NCBI RefSeq assembly: GCF_003858645.1
Contig: NZ_RQJP01000001.1
Span: 1,893,487 to 1,957,486 of the forward strand
DNA: 64,000 nt
Origin: Larkinella knui
GTDB taxonomy: Bacteria > Bacteroidota > Bacteroidia > Cytophagales > Spirosomataceae
Direction: 5' to 3'
The translations under genes were made by a program, and so were the position numbers. Under the pieces are notes generated by a model. The model was not told the origin of the DNA and searched no databases. It saw nothing but the letters and a program-made list of their open reading frames with translations. Of this stretch, positions 1 to 9,004 are shown piece by piece (the stretch's first letter is position 1; every line of letters begins with the position of its first letter).

Positions 1-725
1 ACCTGATGCGGGCTTACATCGAAGGCGTAGCGGCTTTGCGGCAAGCCGACCCCGCCATCCGCATTCTGACGACCGAACCGCTGGTCAACATGGTGCCGGT
101 TCTTCAGGCTACGCCGGAGCAGGTGGCCGTGGCGGCCCACGAACATCAGAATCAATTTCAGGCAACGGACATGCTCAGCGGCCGCATGTGCCCGGAACTG
201 GGGGGCAAACCGGAATACCTCGATCTGGTCGGGTTGAATTTTTATTACAACAACCAGTGGGTCGTCGGCACCGGCGAGTTTTTACCCTGGGCCAATGACG
301 GGTTCGATCCCCGCTGGGTGCCGCTTCGGGACCTGTTCATGCAGGTGTATGAGCGCTACCAGCGACCGATTGTGTTGTCGGAAACGAGTCATCCGGGCGA
401 AGACCGCCCCCTCTGGATTCGGTTTGTAGGCGACGAAAGCGCGGCTGTTATCCGCAAAGGCATTCCGCTCTGGGGAATCTGCCTGTATCCCATTATTGAC
501 CGGCCCGATTGGGACCACCTCGACCCCTGGCACCAGGCAGGACTCTGGGATGCGGAGGTTTCGGCCGAGGGCGTTGTGACCCAGGATCCCCCGCGTCGGG
601 TCTTGAACCAGCCCTACGCCGAAGCCCTGCGGGATGTTCAGGCGGCATTGGCGCTTGCACAAACCGCAACCACTGGTATTACCGTGTCTGGTTTGGGGGA
701 TCCGATTCCGAAACGGGTTCAATAA
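1..725 (+). CDS. glycoside-hydrolase-like protein, C-terminal part
   Basis: This is the C-terminal 240 or so residues of a gene that begins before the window; the reading frame is open to the left edge, so the first Met is probably internal. Short motifs such as TEPLVN, QFQATDML, PELGG, LVGLNFYYNNQW, VLSETSH and GICLYPIIDRPDWD resemble the (beta/alpha)8-barrel proteins usually annotated beta-glucosidase/6-phospho-beta-glucosidase in Bacteroidota. The Glu in the EP and SETSH motifs would fit the acid/base and nucleophile positions. It is convergent with the cation transporter gene and the two reading frames overlap by about 47 nt at their 3' ends. The substrate cannot be told from this fragment. 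Confidence 0.7.
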   Translation, partial: LMRAYIEGVAALRQADPAIRILTTEPLVNMVPVLQATPEQVAVAAHEHQNQFQATDMLSGRMCPELGGKPEYLDLVGLNFYYNNQWVVGTGEFLPWANDGFDPRWVPLRDLFMQVYERYQRPIVLSETSHPGEDRPLWIRFVGDESAAVIRKGIPLWGICLYPIIDRPDWDHLDPWHQAGLWDAEVSAEGVVTQDPPRRVLNQPYAEALRDVQAALALAQTATTGITVSGLGDPIPKRVQ

Positions 726-1602
726 ACACCTGGCGGATGGTCGGCATGGCGTTCTGAATGGTTTGTCGAATGTGAATGATTTCCCGCGTAATGTCTGCGG
801 TGGTCAATCCCGGCTGAAAGGCGACGCGCTGAATGAGCACGACTTCTTCCGGCCCCATTTGAAAGGTCAGCGTTTCAACGGAAGTTAACACCGTGGGAAT
901 CGACTGCGTCAGTTCGACGGCTTGTTGGACCACCGACGGATGGGCGCCTTCGCCCATCAGCAAACTCCGGCTTTCGCGGGCCAATACCGCCGAAACCGCC
1001 ATGAGCAGACAGCCGATAAGGATGGAGGCCAGGCCGTCGAAGTACGGATTGTCGAGCTGATGCCCCAGGAAAACGCCCAGGAAAGCCAGAATAAGTCCCA
1101 GCACATCGGAGGCATCTTCAAACAGAACCACAAACGTAGCGGGATCTTTGCTTTCTTTTACAGCCGCCCAGAAAGGCTGGTTGCCCCGCTGGGCGTTAAA
1201 GGCACGCAGAGCCGTAACCAGCGAAATACTGTCGAGCACAAACGCAATGCCGAGAACGATATAATTCCAAACCGGATTCTCGATCGGTTCGGGGTGTTGA
1301 AGATGGGTTATGCCTTCGTAAAACGAAACGCCCCCACCGACCGCGAAGATCAGCAGGGAAACCACAAACGACCAGAAATAGAGTTCCCGGCCATAGCCAA
1401 ACGGTCGTTTTGTGTCCGCAGGCTTCTGGCTTCTTTTGATTCCCAGCAGCAGCAGAACCTCATTGAAGGTATCGACCAGCGAATGAATTCCCTCGGAAAC
1501 CATCGCCGAACTTCCGGTAACGCTGGCGGCAATAAACTTGGTGATGGCAATGGCCAGATTGGCTCCTAAAGCCGTATAGATTGCAATTTTCGCAGATGCC
1601 AT
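679..1602 (-). CDS. cation diffusion facilitator (CDF) family transporter
   Basis: A 307-aa membrane protein of the CDF family, which exports divalent metals such as zinc by proton antiport across the inner membrane. It has about six hydrophobic segments followed by a C-terminal cytoplasmic domain of about 90 residues. The metal-site signatures are visible: HSLVD in the second membrane segment and EDASD in the fifth, matching the HxxxD/DxxxD pairs of the family. The segment GSSAMVSEGIHSLVD is typical. Length is normal. It ends inside the 3' end of the convergent glycoside-hydrolase-like gene. Metal specificity is not decided by the sequence. Confidence 0.9.
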   Translation of the reverse strand: MASAKIAIYTALGANLAIAITKFIAASVTGSSAMVSEGIHSLVDTFNEVLLLLGIKRSQKPADTKRPFGYGRELYFWSFVVSLLIFAVGGGVSFYEGITHLQHPEPIENPVWNYIVLGIAFVLDSISLVTALRAFNAQRGNQPFWAAVKESKDPATFVVLFEDASDVLGLILAFLGVFLGHQLDNPYFDGLASILIGCLLMAVSAVLARESRSLLMGEGAHPSVVQQAVELTQSIPTVLTSVETLTFQMGPEEVVLIQRVAFQPGLTTADITREIIHIRQTIQNAMPTIRQVFIEPVSESDPPNQTR

Positions 1603-1693
1603 GCCAATCGAACAAATTTTGCCGCCCGATGTTTCCAGACGCGGCCAGCCGGATGTTCAGATTTTGGCCCAATACCGCTTTTAAGGTTGGCTA

Positions 1694-3265
1694 TCAGGAT
1701 TTTATCGTTACTTTTTTCAGATCGCTGTCGGCGGGGCCATTCACCAGAACGCCTTTCCCGGTAAAACGGGACCCGTGGCAGGGACAATCGAATGATCGTT
1801 CGTCCGCATTCCACTGAACGACGCAGGCCAGGTGCGGACAGATGGCCGAATGGGTGTGTAAGGCACCCTCCTCATCCCGGTACGCAGCAATTTTCTGTAA
1901 ACCGGACGTCAGAATTGCCCCGGCTCCCCGCTCCAGTTCATTCACGGTTTTTACCTCGTCGGAGGAAAAATAATCGGCCAGCTGGGCCGCAAAATTTCCG
2001 GCTTCCTTCAGGTAATCGCCGGTCACCTTCAGCGTAATTCGGGACGGATCATACAAGGTGGCCCAGCGGTTTTCCAGGCCGTTGATCAGATCGGTGAGCA
2101 ACAAACCGGCAATCGTGCCATGCGTCATTCCGTTGCCCGAATCGCCGGTTACGATGTAAATGTGCTCATTACCGGGATTTTTGCCAATAAACGCCATCGC
2201 ATCCAGCGGTTCCATGACCTGCCCCGACCAGCGGTAAGCCACGTCGGTTGCCATCGAAAAATGCTCTTTTACCCAGTCGATCAGCTTCTGGTAGCGGTCC
2301 GTTTCCGGAATTCCTTCCTCATCGGCCTGACCGGTTTTATGGTCGTGTCCTCCACAGATCACCAGATCGTGCTGGTCGTCCAGCGGTTGCAACCGGATGT
2401 AATTGTAGGGCTGGGTAATCCACTTCGATTCCTGATCGCCGGTGTCCCACCACAAAGCCGCCGGGACGCTTCCTTTCGGAATTTTTACGCCCACCACATA
2501 CGTGCGATACGGCCATTGTTTGGTATGCATCGTGAAGAGGTCGTTCATGGGCGTATTGGTTGCCACCACGACATCCGCAGCACGAACCGAATAGCGTTCC
2601 GTTTTAACCTCGTTTTCGCTCACCTCCGTCACCCGGGTTTCGGTAAAAATCTCTCCTCCCAGCCGGATGAAAGCCTCCGCCAGTCCGTTAAGGTACTTCA
2701 TGGGGTGAAACTGAGCCTGGCGGGGAAACTGCACACAGGCACCAACGTCTTTGGTCAAACCGGGTACTTTGTCGAGCATCTGGGTGAGCACACCGGCGCG
2801 GTGCGATGCTTCCAGCTCCTGCTGCAGGGTGTCCGGCTGGTCGGTTGGGTGCAGAAACAGATAACCGTCCAGGCGGGTAAAATCGCAGTCAATACCCTCC
2901 TGCTGACAGATCCGTTCAATAAAATTGATGGCTTCAGTATGGCTCTCAGCCGCGATCCGCGCCCCTTCGATACCGTGATAGCGCTCAATTTCGGTATACT
3001 GATCATCGAGCGCATTTGAAAGGTGGGCCGTGGTGCGCCCGGTTTCTCCGCTGCCGACATAGCCATCTTCCAGGATGATTACTTTTTTGCCGGATTTGGC
3101 CAGATTGTAGCCGACCGACAAACCCGCTATACCGGCACCAACGATGACGACATCGGCCTGACGATCCTGATTTAACGGGGTAAACCGGATTGGTTCCACG
3201 GAATCGGTCCAGTAACTTACATGATGACCGGACGTAAGGGAAGCCTGATCTGGATTGGTTTTCAT
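1694..3265 (-). CDS. FAD-dependent oxidoreductase with C-terminal Rieske [2Fe-2S] domain
   Basis: A 523-aa two-domain enzyme. Residues 35-400 form a DAO-type FAD fold with the dinucleotide motif VIVGAGIAGLSVGYNLA near residue 40 and the GxTTAHLS and GDSGNGMTHG segments of glycine-oxidase-like proteins. Residues 435-523 form a Rieske domain with CPH and CPCHGS, the two Cys-His pairs that bind the cluster. This DAO-Rieske fusion is widespread in soil Bacteroidota and other bacteria and is thought to oxidise an amine or amino acid and pass electrons to the Rieske centre; the substrate is unknown. No twin-arginine signal is obvious. It stands alone, with 91 nt to the CDF gene. Confidence 0.9.
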   Translation of the reverse strand: MKTNPDQASLTSGHHVSYWTDSVEPIRFTPLNQDRQADVVIVGAGIAGLSVGYNLAKSGKKVIILEDGYVGSGETGRTTAHLSNALDDQYTEIERYHGIEGARIAAESHTEAINFIERICQQEGIDCDFTRLDGYLFLHPTDQPDTLQQELEASHRAGVLTQMLDKVPGLTKDVGACVQFPRQAQFHPMKYLNGLAEAFIRLGGEIFTETRVTEVSENEVKTERYSVRAADVVVATNTPMNDLFTMHTKQWPYRTYVVGVKIPKGSVPAALWWDTGDQESKWITQPYNYIRLQPLDDQHDLVICGGHDHKTGQADEEGIPETDRYQKLIDWVKEHFSMATDVAYRWSGQVMEPLDAMAFIGKNPGNEHIYIVTGDSGNGMTHGTIAGLLLTDLINGLENRWATLYDPSRITLKVTGDYLKEAGNFAAQLADYFSSDEVKTVNELERGAGAILTSGLQKIAAYRDEEGALHTHSAICPHLACVVQWNADERSFDCPCHGSRFTGKGVLVNGPADSDLKKVTIKS

Positions 3266-3449
3266 AACGTATTGGCTTGAGTTTGGGAGCGGTAGCCTGG
3301 CAACTACGGCGGCCGGCCCGGTCTGGAATTAGAAGCAATGCTACCATTGCAATTGGGAATCTAACGGCATACCGACCCGCTTGTTTGTCTTTTAGACTTC
3401 TAATTAGTCAATGGGCACGGCCGCCGGTTTGGGTCCCTTTCGACTGGCG

Positions 3450-4163
3450 TCATTTCGGCGTATACGTCAACTGCAAAACCAGGGCCTGCTCCCCATCCTG
3501 GTTGGCTCGTCGCCAACCGACAGCCAGGGGCAGGTGTTTCTGAAGATAGACCTCGACTCCCAGAATCAACTGCCCGTAATCGTGGCTACCCGACGCCCAA
3601 TCGCCCAATAGATGAACTTTCTCGTACCAGATTCCCGCATCAAACCCCACATGGGCCCCCACCGTCGGGCCGTCGGCCAGATACCGCCGATCACCGGCGT
3701 AAACACCCAACACGGCTTTGTAATGCTCATCGGCAAAATCGCCCCCGAGGTTGGCATACCCCCAGCCGACCCAGGCGGTACGATGCGTCGGCACCGGATC
3801 AAGGCCCGTTTGTCCGCCAATGCCAAGGTGCAGGCTTTCCGTCAGATCGAACGTCCGCTGGGCGTTGAGCAGCAACAAGGGGGCGTAGGCAACGTGCGTG
3901 GTCGTATCGTTGCGCATCCAGGTATGCCGGGGAGGCAGATAGTTGAGGTTATACAGATTCAAACCCACTTCCCAGTTGTGACCCAACCCGTAATCGACGG
4001 TCGTGGTCGAACGCCAAAGGTCCGAATTCATTTCCACCTGCTGCTGCGCCAGCACCTTATGGCGGGGCGTTATATCGGATGAGGGTACGTTGAAAATGGT
4101 TTGCTGGGCCTGCGTCGTCAGGTTCCAGGCCATCAATCCCAGTAGTAGCGAAAGCTTTTTCAC
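3450..4163 (-). CDS. secreted beta-rich protein of unknown function
   Basis: A 237-aa protein with a clear signal peptide (MKKLSLLLGLMAWNLTTQAQ, cut near residue 20). The rest alternates short aromatic and glycine-rich strands (for example GLGHNWEVGLNLYNLNYL, HLGIGG, AVLGVYAGDRRY), the pattern of a small outer-membrane beta-barrel or a periplasmic beta-sandwich. I do not recognise a named family. It is the last gene of a probable three-gene run on the minus strand after the isochorismatase-family gene (41 nt gap) and the DUF6766 gene. Confidence 0.75.
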   Translation of the reverse strand: MKKLSLLLGLMAWNLTTQAQQTIFNVPSSDITPRHKVLAQQQVEMNSDLWRSTTTVDYGLGHNWEVGLNLYNLNYLPPRHTWMRNDTTTHVAYAPLLLLNAQRTFDLTESLHLGIGGQTGLDPVPTHRTAWVGWGYANLGGDFADEHYKAVLGVYAGDRRYLADGPTVGAHVGFDAGIWYEKVHLLGDWASGSHDYGQLILGVEVYLQKHLPLAVGWRRANQDGEQALVLQLTYTPK

Positions 4164-4204
4164 ACAAATCGAACGTGTTGGTTAGTGGACTGGACGATTG
4201 CTGC

Positions 4205-4837
4205 CTATTCCGACACTTTTTCCTGGGCCGGCACCGGGTTCTGGCACAACTCCGGCAGATTGAGTCGGGCAGAAGACGTCGTATCGGCTCCCATCACGCG
4301 TTCCATATACTCCAGAGCCGTTTTGGTGTGCGCCACCGTGTCTGCCGCAACACAATCGGCCGGAATGCTGAGACTCAAATCGCGCATGTAGGCATCTTTG
4401 GCCGAAAAAAGAATGCAAACGTCGGTGCTGATACCGGTCAGAATCAGCCGCTCCACTTTCAGATATTCCAGTAACGTATCCAGCGTGGTGGCAAAGAAGG
4501 CGGAGTGTTTCGGTTTCAGCACAAAATAGTCGTCGGAATCGGGATAGAGCAATTCGGCCAGTGGTTGTCCCCGGACTCCATCTTTCAGACAGTGCTGCAC
4601 CACTTCCCTAAAATCGGATCGCCAGCGGCCAAAATTATCATTGACGTAGATAACCGGTATTTTGAGATCTTTGGCCCGCCGTTTCAGGGTGGCAATCTGT
4701 TGAGCTGCCTTCACGGCCGGTTTTAAAAACCGCTCCCCTTCCGGAAACTCCAGATCGTTAATCATATCGATGATGAGCAACGCAACCGGAAACCGATCCG
4801 GTACATTGCCGTGCAAGTCTTCATTTTTATTCTTCAT
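4205..4837 (-). CDS. isochorismatase-family cysteine hydrolase
   Basis: A 210-aa alpha/beta hydrolase of the isochorismatase/nicotinamidase superfamily. The catalytic triad can be placed: Asp24 in ALLIIDMIND, Lys110 in KPKHSAF and Cys141 in ISTDVCIL. Members hydrolyse isochorismate, nicotinamide, carbamoyl amides and related compounds; nothing here fixes the substrate. It lies 18 nt downstream of the DUF6766 gene on the same strand and is probably cotranscribed with it. Length is normal for the family. Confidence 0.88.
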   Translation of the reverse strand: MKNKNEDLHGNVPDRFPVALLIIDMINDLEFPEGERFLKPAVKAAQQIATLKRRAKDLKIPVIYVNDNFGRWRSDFREVVQHCLKDGVRGQPLAELLYPDSDDYFVLKPKHSAFFATTLDTLLEYLKVERLILTGISTDVCILFSAKDAYMRDLSLSIPADCVAADTVAHTKTALEYMERVMGADTTSSARLNLPELCQNPVPAQEKVSE

Positions 4838-4855
4838 ACGTTTACGGCATTCACG

Positions 4856-5515
4856 TTATTCGCCGGTTTGCTGATTAGGTGCATCGACCGGCTTGGACTC
4901 GGGTGACCCTTTCTGACGCAGGAAAATGGTAAGGACCACAATGGAAAGCACTGACAAAAATTCACTCTGCCAATTTTGCAGGGACTGAAACCAGAACTCA
5001 CTGGTGCCCAAAAACTGCCCCAGCGTCAGCATTTCCGATTTTCCTTTGAGCGCCTGCTCGGTATTATACGCTTTGACGCCCCCCAGCGCGTGCAAAAAAA
5101 ACGAGAGGCTGAACAGGATAAAATAAGCAATACTGAGCGAATTCTGGTACAGTTTCAGAACCCATCCTCCGCGCCGAACCGGCCAGGGAGCCCCGGGCCG
5201 ACCGGGCGACGGCGCCCGATCCACGGCTTCCTTTTTGTCCGGGTCTTTGGATTCGGAAGAGCCTTTCTGGTAGAGCGACACGGTCAGGAGAACATAAAGT
5301 CCCATTTGCAAAAATTCACTTTCCCAGTTTTCAAAAACCGCTTCGATGCAGTGTCCGCTGGTCAGATAGGCTCCCAAAGCGATGGACGCCCGGCCATAGT
5401 CGTTCAGCTCATTGTTAAAGTCATGCCAACCCACCAGGATCTGGCCACCCAGGGTCAACACCGTGATGAAGACCACAACGAGGGACAGGCCATTATCCCG
5501 AAGAAATTGCCTCAT
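4856..5515 (-). CDS. DUF6766-family membrane protein
   Basis: A 219-aa integral membrane protein with about four hydrophobic segments and a polar Pro/Arg-rich loop in the middle. It matches what I know of the DUF6766 family (MRQFLRDNGLSLVVV start). The two halves repeat each other: NWESEFLQMGLYVLLTV with YQKGSSESK in the first half and NWQSEFLSVLSIVVLTI with RQKGSPESK in the second, so it looks like an internal duplication of a two-helix unit. Function is unknown; such genes often sit among stress-response genes, as here. Confidence 0.8.
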   Translation of the reverse strand: MRQFLRDNGLSLVVVFITVLTLGGQILVGWHDFNNELNDYGRASIALGAYLTSGHCIEAVFENWESEFLQMGLYVLLTVSLYQKGSSESKDPDKKEAVDRAPSPGRPGAPWPVRRGGWVLKLYQNSLSIAYFILFSLSFFLHALGGVKAYNTEQALKGKSEMLTLGQFLGTSEFWFQSLQNWQSEFLSVLSIVVLTIFLRQKGSPESKPVDAPNQQTGE

Positions 5516-5563
5516 ACAAAACCGGGTTAATTCTGGAGTAAAATTTCGATAAACCGGGGTAAG

Positions 5564-5607
5564 AAACAGGCGTAAGCACGGTTTGTTGCCCCGCTTACGC
5601 CCTGTTT
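5564..5607 (-). terminator. hairpin terminator downstream of the YciE-like gene
   Basis: Arms AAACAGGCGTAAGC (5564-5577) and GCTTACGCCCTGTTT (5593-5607) pair over 14 bp with one bulged base and a 15-nt loop. It lies 22 nt past the stop codon of the minus-strand YciE-like gene; on that strand it continues into GTTTCTT, a weak T run. It separates that gene from the DUF6766 run. Confidence 0.6.
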
Positions 5608-5628
5608 ATTCCCCTTTAGATGGAGCTA

Positions 5629-6147
5629 TTATTCACTTTTAGCCGATTCGTTGATGGAGCCTTCGGCTATTTCAGTCAACAGGGAATCGGTTTTCTTTTC
5701 TTCGGCCAGGGTTTCTTCCAGCAGCTGAACCGCGTCGGAATAACCCAGTACGCCAGCCAGGGTCTTCAAGGTTCCGTAGGAGGCAATTTCGTAATGCTCG
5801 ACTTTCTGAGCGGCCGAAATCAGGGCCACGTCCCGGGTCAGCGTGCCTTCTTTGGTGTCTTCAATCAGTCCTTCAGCTTCTTCGATGAGCCCCGCCATCG
5901 CGTCGCATTTCTTGGCCGATGCCTTTTCACCAACGGCCTCAAAAACCTGCTCCAGCCGGGCTATTTGGTTTTCGGTTTCCGACAGGTGCGTTTCGAAGGC
6001 GGTTTGCAGCTCTTCCGAGGTGGCCGACTTTGCCATTTTGGTCAGGGCTTTCGTCAAATGTTTTTCGGCCCAGTAAATGTCCTTCAACTCATCGACAAAC
6101 AATTCTTTCAATTCGCCTTCACTGTTTCCTTTTTGTGACGTTGCCAT
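5629..6147 (-). CDS. YciE/YciF-like ferritin-fold stress protein (DUF892)
   Basis: A 172-aa, almost wholly helical protein of the DUF892 family (E. coli YciE/YciF), a ferritin-like four-helix bundle linked to general and osmotic stress. Typical features are KELFVDELKDIYWAEKHL at the start, FETHLSETENQIARLEQVF, and KVEHYEIASYGTL, where the Glu and His residues would bind the di-metal centre. Length is normal. It is followed by its own terminator and the plus-strand kinase gene diverges upstream. Confidence 0.9.
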   Translation of the reverse strand: MATSQKGNSEGELKELFVDELKDIYWAEKHLTKALTKMAKSATSEELQTAFETHLSETENQIARLEQVFEAVGEKASAKKCDAMAGLIEEAEGLIEDTKEGTLTRDVALISAAQKVEHYEIASYGTLKTLAGVLGYSDAVQLLEETLAEEKKTDSLLTEIAEGSINESAKSE

Positions 6148-6404
6148 GCTTTTAGGGATTGTTTTTGTTGATATAAAAAAGCGATCTGTCGTGTCGATCG
6201 GGAGAATTCCCCTGTCACCGACCGCTTATTTGGTAGAACCGAAGAGCGTAGGTGTTGTTTATAAAATTTATTGAATACCGCAGCTTTCTAAAAAAACGCT
6301 CTCCCTTAAACGTTTTCCATTTATTCGAGCCCCAATTTTACAACCATTCTTTTTTCAACTGGTTATCCCTAGCAACCGGCCCGAATTTTAACCCATCTTT
6401 CACT

Positions 6405-7667
6405 ATGTACACACCCGTTGAATCCCCGTTAGTGTCGTTAGCAAACTACCTGGCTGCCCGTCGGGAGGCCATTTTGAACAATTGGCGAACCGCCTGCCAG
6501 AATGATCCGGCCTGCAACACCATGGCTAATTTGAGCCGGGAAGAGTTCAACAATAAGGTTCCGTTTATGCTCAACGTACTGGAAGACCGGCTCCGCCACC
6601 TGCCATTAAACGGGGATATTAAGGTGCTGGCCGAGGAGCACGGCCTACACCGCTGGCAGAAAGCGTATATTCTGGAAGAATTGCTGGTTGAAATCCACCA
6701 CATCAACCAGATGATGCTGAATGAATTGCGCCAGTACTGGAAGCTGTATCCTACGCCGGAAACCGAACGGATTTCCGAATCCTACGAATACCTGTCTTGG
6801 TTTTATACGCTCAGCATCAATGGCAGCGTGGAACAATACACGGATCTGCAACGAATCGACGCCAGCAGCCGCGCCCAGTTCCTGCAGGGAGCCCTCAATG
6901 ACCTCAACGAGATGACCCGCCAGCGGGGCGACCTGCTGCGAACGGCCTCGCATGATCTGCGGGGGAGCTTCGGCGTCATTCAGGGGGCCACGTCGTATCT
7001 GAATCTGGTGGAGGCTGATGAGCCGGAGCGCAAGCAGATGCTCGAGATGATCAACCGCAACCTGACCACCGTGCGGGAGATGGTCATCCAGTTGATGGAT
7101 CTGGCCCGGCTGGAAGCCGGTCAGGAATCGGTTGCCATCCGGTCCTTTAATGCCGGAGAACTCTTGCGCAGTCTCATTGAAAGCTACCAACCCCTGGCCA
7201 CCCAAAAAGGGCTGGTGCTGCAGGCCGATGGCCCGTCGGACCTGGAGGTCGAAAGCGATCCCCTCCAGGTGCAACGGGTCGTACAAAACCTGGTCTTGAA
7301 TGCCCTGAAACACACCGACTCCGGATGGATATCGGTTTCATGGGCCCGCGAAAGCGATTTTCGCTGGCTAATCAGCGTGCAGGATTCCGGGCCGGGTTTA
7401 CCCGGTAATCAGGATGCCGGTTCCTTGTCTCAGGCCCTGGCTCCTACGCCCGAATCAGCCGCTGCGTTTGGATTTCCGAACGCGGAAGAGAATGCCCGGG
7501 AAGAAGCGGTCGTTCAGGCACCCAAATCCTCCAAAGGAGAAGGCATCGGCCTGTCGATTGTCAAACGGTTGTGTGAGTTGTTACGGGCCAGCCTGGAAAT
7601 TGAAACCAAAACGGGTGAAGGAACCCTGTTTCGCGTTCGCCTGCTCATGCGCTGGACCACTGATTGA
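6405..7667 (+). CDS. soluble sensor histidine kinase
   Basis: A kinase of 420 aa starting at the ATG at 6405; the frame is open back to 6252, but the extra 51 residues look non-coding in composition. Residues 10-140 are helical and resemble the RsbRD-type N-terminal domain. A HisKA domain follows, with the phospho-acceptor in TASHDLRG (His183), then a HATPase domain with the N box (LNALKHTD), G1 (QDSGPGLP) and G2 (GEGIGLSIV). An insert of about 50 residues between G1 and G2 is longer than usual. There is no membrane segment, so it senses a cytoplasmic signal or partner. It is convergent with a stand-alone receiver gene only 27 nt away, a plausible partner. Confidence 0.85.
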   Translation: MYTPVESPLVSLANYLAARREAILNNWRTACQNDPACNTMANLSREEFNNKVPFMLNVLEDRLRHLPLNGDIKVLAEEHGLHRWQKAYILEELLVEIHHINQMMLNELRQYWKLYPTPETERISESYEYLSWFYTLSINGSVEQYTDLQRIDASSRAQFLQGALNDLNEMTRQRGDLLRTASHDLRGSFGVIQGATSYLNLVEADEPERKQMLEMINRNLTTVREMVIQLMDLARLEAGQESVAIRSFNAGELLRSLIESYQPLATQKGLVLQADGPSDLEVESDPLQVQRVVQNLVLNALKHTDSGWISVSWARESDFRWLISVQDSGPGLPGNQDAGSLSQALAPTPESAAAFGFPNAEENAREEAVVQAPKSSKGEGIGLSIVKRLCELLRASLEIETKTGEGTLFRVRLLMRWTTD

Positions 7668-7693
7668 GCCCGGCTAACGTTCCTATAATGAGC

Positions 7694-8194
7694 TCAATAC
7701 CGGTAATTCAGATCGGGCAATGCCACCGTATCCACCCAGTATTCCTTCAGGGCCTGAAAACTGGAGATCCAGTCCTTGAAATCGGACGGTTTGACCAGAT
7801 ACGAAGTAATGCCCCGATCATACGATTCGGTAATATCTTCATCATAGACCGATGAGCTCAGCACCACGATGGGCAGCAAATCAATCGGCGTTTTTTTGGA
7901 CCGAATCTGTTCCAGTAGCTTCCAACCATCCTCCCGCTCGGGAAGGTACAAATCCAGCAGAATGAACAGGGGCAATCCCTGACCCACCAGAAGGCAATCT
8001 TCCAGGTAAGCCAGCGCCTGCTGACTATTTTCAGCCCACACCGGTTCAACCTCCACGAAACACTCTTTCATGGCTTTTTCAATGAGGTTCCAATGGTCCC
8101 TGTTATCTTCAATTACCAGAATTTTGGCCTGTTTGGGGCGTTTGGAAAGGCCTCTTTTTTTTGTCGCTTGACTCATATTAGATAATGAAAACAT
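7694..8194 (-). CDS. single-domain response regulator (Rcp1-like)
   Basis: A 166-aa CheY-like receiver with no output domain. The acidic pair is in VIEDN, the phospho-acceptor is Asp81 in ILLDLYLP and the conserved Lys is in LVKPSDF. The insertions around DGITSYL and the short C-terminal tail match the Rcp1 group often paired with phytochrome-like kinases. A second start at 8176 (MSQATKK) would remove six residues. Its 3' end faces the histidine kinase gene, suggesting they may work together. Confidence 0.88.
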   Translation of the reverse strand: MFSLSNMSQATKKRGLSKRPKQAKILVIEDNRDHWNLIEKAMKECFVEVEPVWAENSQQALAYLEDCLLVGQGLPLFILLDLYLPEREDGWKLLEQIRSKKTPIDLLPIVVLSSSVYDEDITESYDRGITSYLVKPSDFKDWISSFQALKEYWVDTVALPDLNYRY

Positions 8195-8474
8195 TTACGT
8201 AATTAAAATTACGATGAAGGCCAAAAGATTGCTAAAGGTTTTTTTATTTCCGCTTCAACGGGCCAGCAGTGCCCAAATTGCGGTTTACCGGCCGTCGGTC
8301 GATCCGGTAGTTGTGACGACCGAACCAACCGGATAGGCACCGACAGATCGTCTTTTTGCAGGTGACAAAATGTCAGTTACTCCAATTTTTTAAAGGACCA
8401 CCCGGTTTTGGCATTTGACTTGTTTTAGAAAGAGCGAAGTTAATTCATGTTAAACCTTTTAAATTCTTACTACC

Positions 8475-8930
8475 ATGTCACTGGTTAAGTTCAATGGAAA
8501 TGGCGAACTGCCTTCTCTGCTGAATGAATTCATGGGCAGAGACGGAGATGATTTGTTTAACTGGAACTGGCCGGCTTTCGCCCGGTCGCGGGTGGGTATG
8601 TCAGTACCGGCGGTCAACATCCGGGAAGACAACGAGACGTACCATCTGGAGATTGCCGTTCCCGGTATGAAGAAAGACGACTTCACTGTAACGCTCGATC
8701 AGGGTAAACTGACGGTATCGGCCCAACAGCAGCACGAAGAGAATCACCCGGAAGCCCGCTATACCAAACGGGAATTTACCTTCCAGTCGTTCTCCCGCTC
8801 CTTCTGGTTGCCCGAAACCTGTGAGCAGAACAACATTGATGCTCGCTACACGGATGGCATCCTGCACATTAGCCTTCCCAAGAAAGAAGAAGCTAAGCGC
8901 AAAAAACCAACCCAGATTCAAATTTCCTAA
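8475..8930 (+). CDS. small heat-shock protein (Hsp20/alpha-crystallin)
   Basis: A 151-aa ATP-independent holdase chaperone. The alpha-crystallin domain covers residues 40-140, with VPAVNIREDNETYHLEIAVP, KDDFTVTLDQGKLTVSA and the closing DGILHISLPKKE; the last is the family's A.xLP signature followed by a basic tail. The 33-nt-long AT-rich stretch before it contains TTTGAC (8414) and TAATTCAT (8441), a possible but imperfect Bacteroidota promoter. It is monocistronic, closed by a strong terminator. Confidence 0.95.
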   Translation: MSLVKFNGNGELPSLLNEFMGRDGDDLFNWNWPAFARSRVGMSVPAVNIREDNETYHLEIAVPGMKKDDFTVTLDQGKLTVSAQQQHEENHPEARYTKREFTFQSFSRSFWLPETCEQNNIDARYTDGILHISLPKKEEAKRKKPTQIQIS

Positions 8931-8949
8931 GTACATTCCATTGGGTCGA

Positions 8950-8991
8950 TGGCATTGCGGGGCTAATTTTAGCCCCGCAATGCCATTTTAT
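8950..8991 (+). terminator. strong intrinsic terminator after hsp20
   Basis: A perfect 15-bp stem, arms 8950-8964 and 8971-8985 (core GCATTGCGGGGCT), with a 6-nt loop and a T-rich tail (TTTTATATTTT). It lies 19 nt after the Hsp20 stop codon. Because the stem is flanked by A/T runs it may work in both directions. Confidence 0.92.
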
Positions 8992-9004
8992 ATTTTAAGG
9001 GCTT

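Noticed and set aside
2120-3019. A 299-codon frame on the plus strand opposite the FAD oxidoreductase
   Set aside because: Antisense shadow of a strongly supported enzyme with FAD and Rieske motifs.
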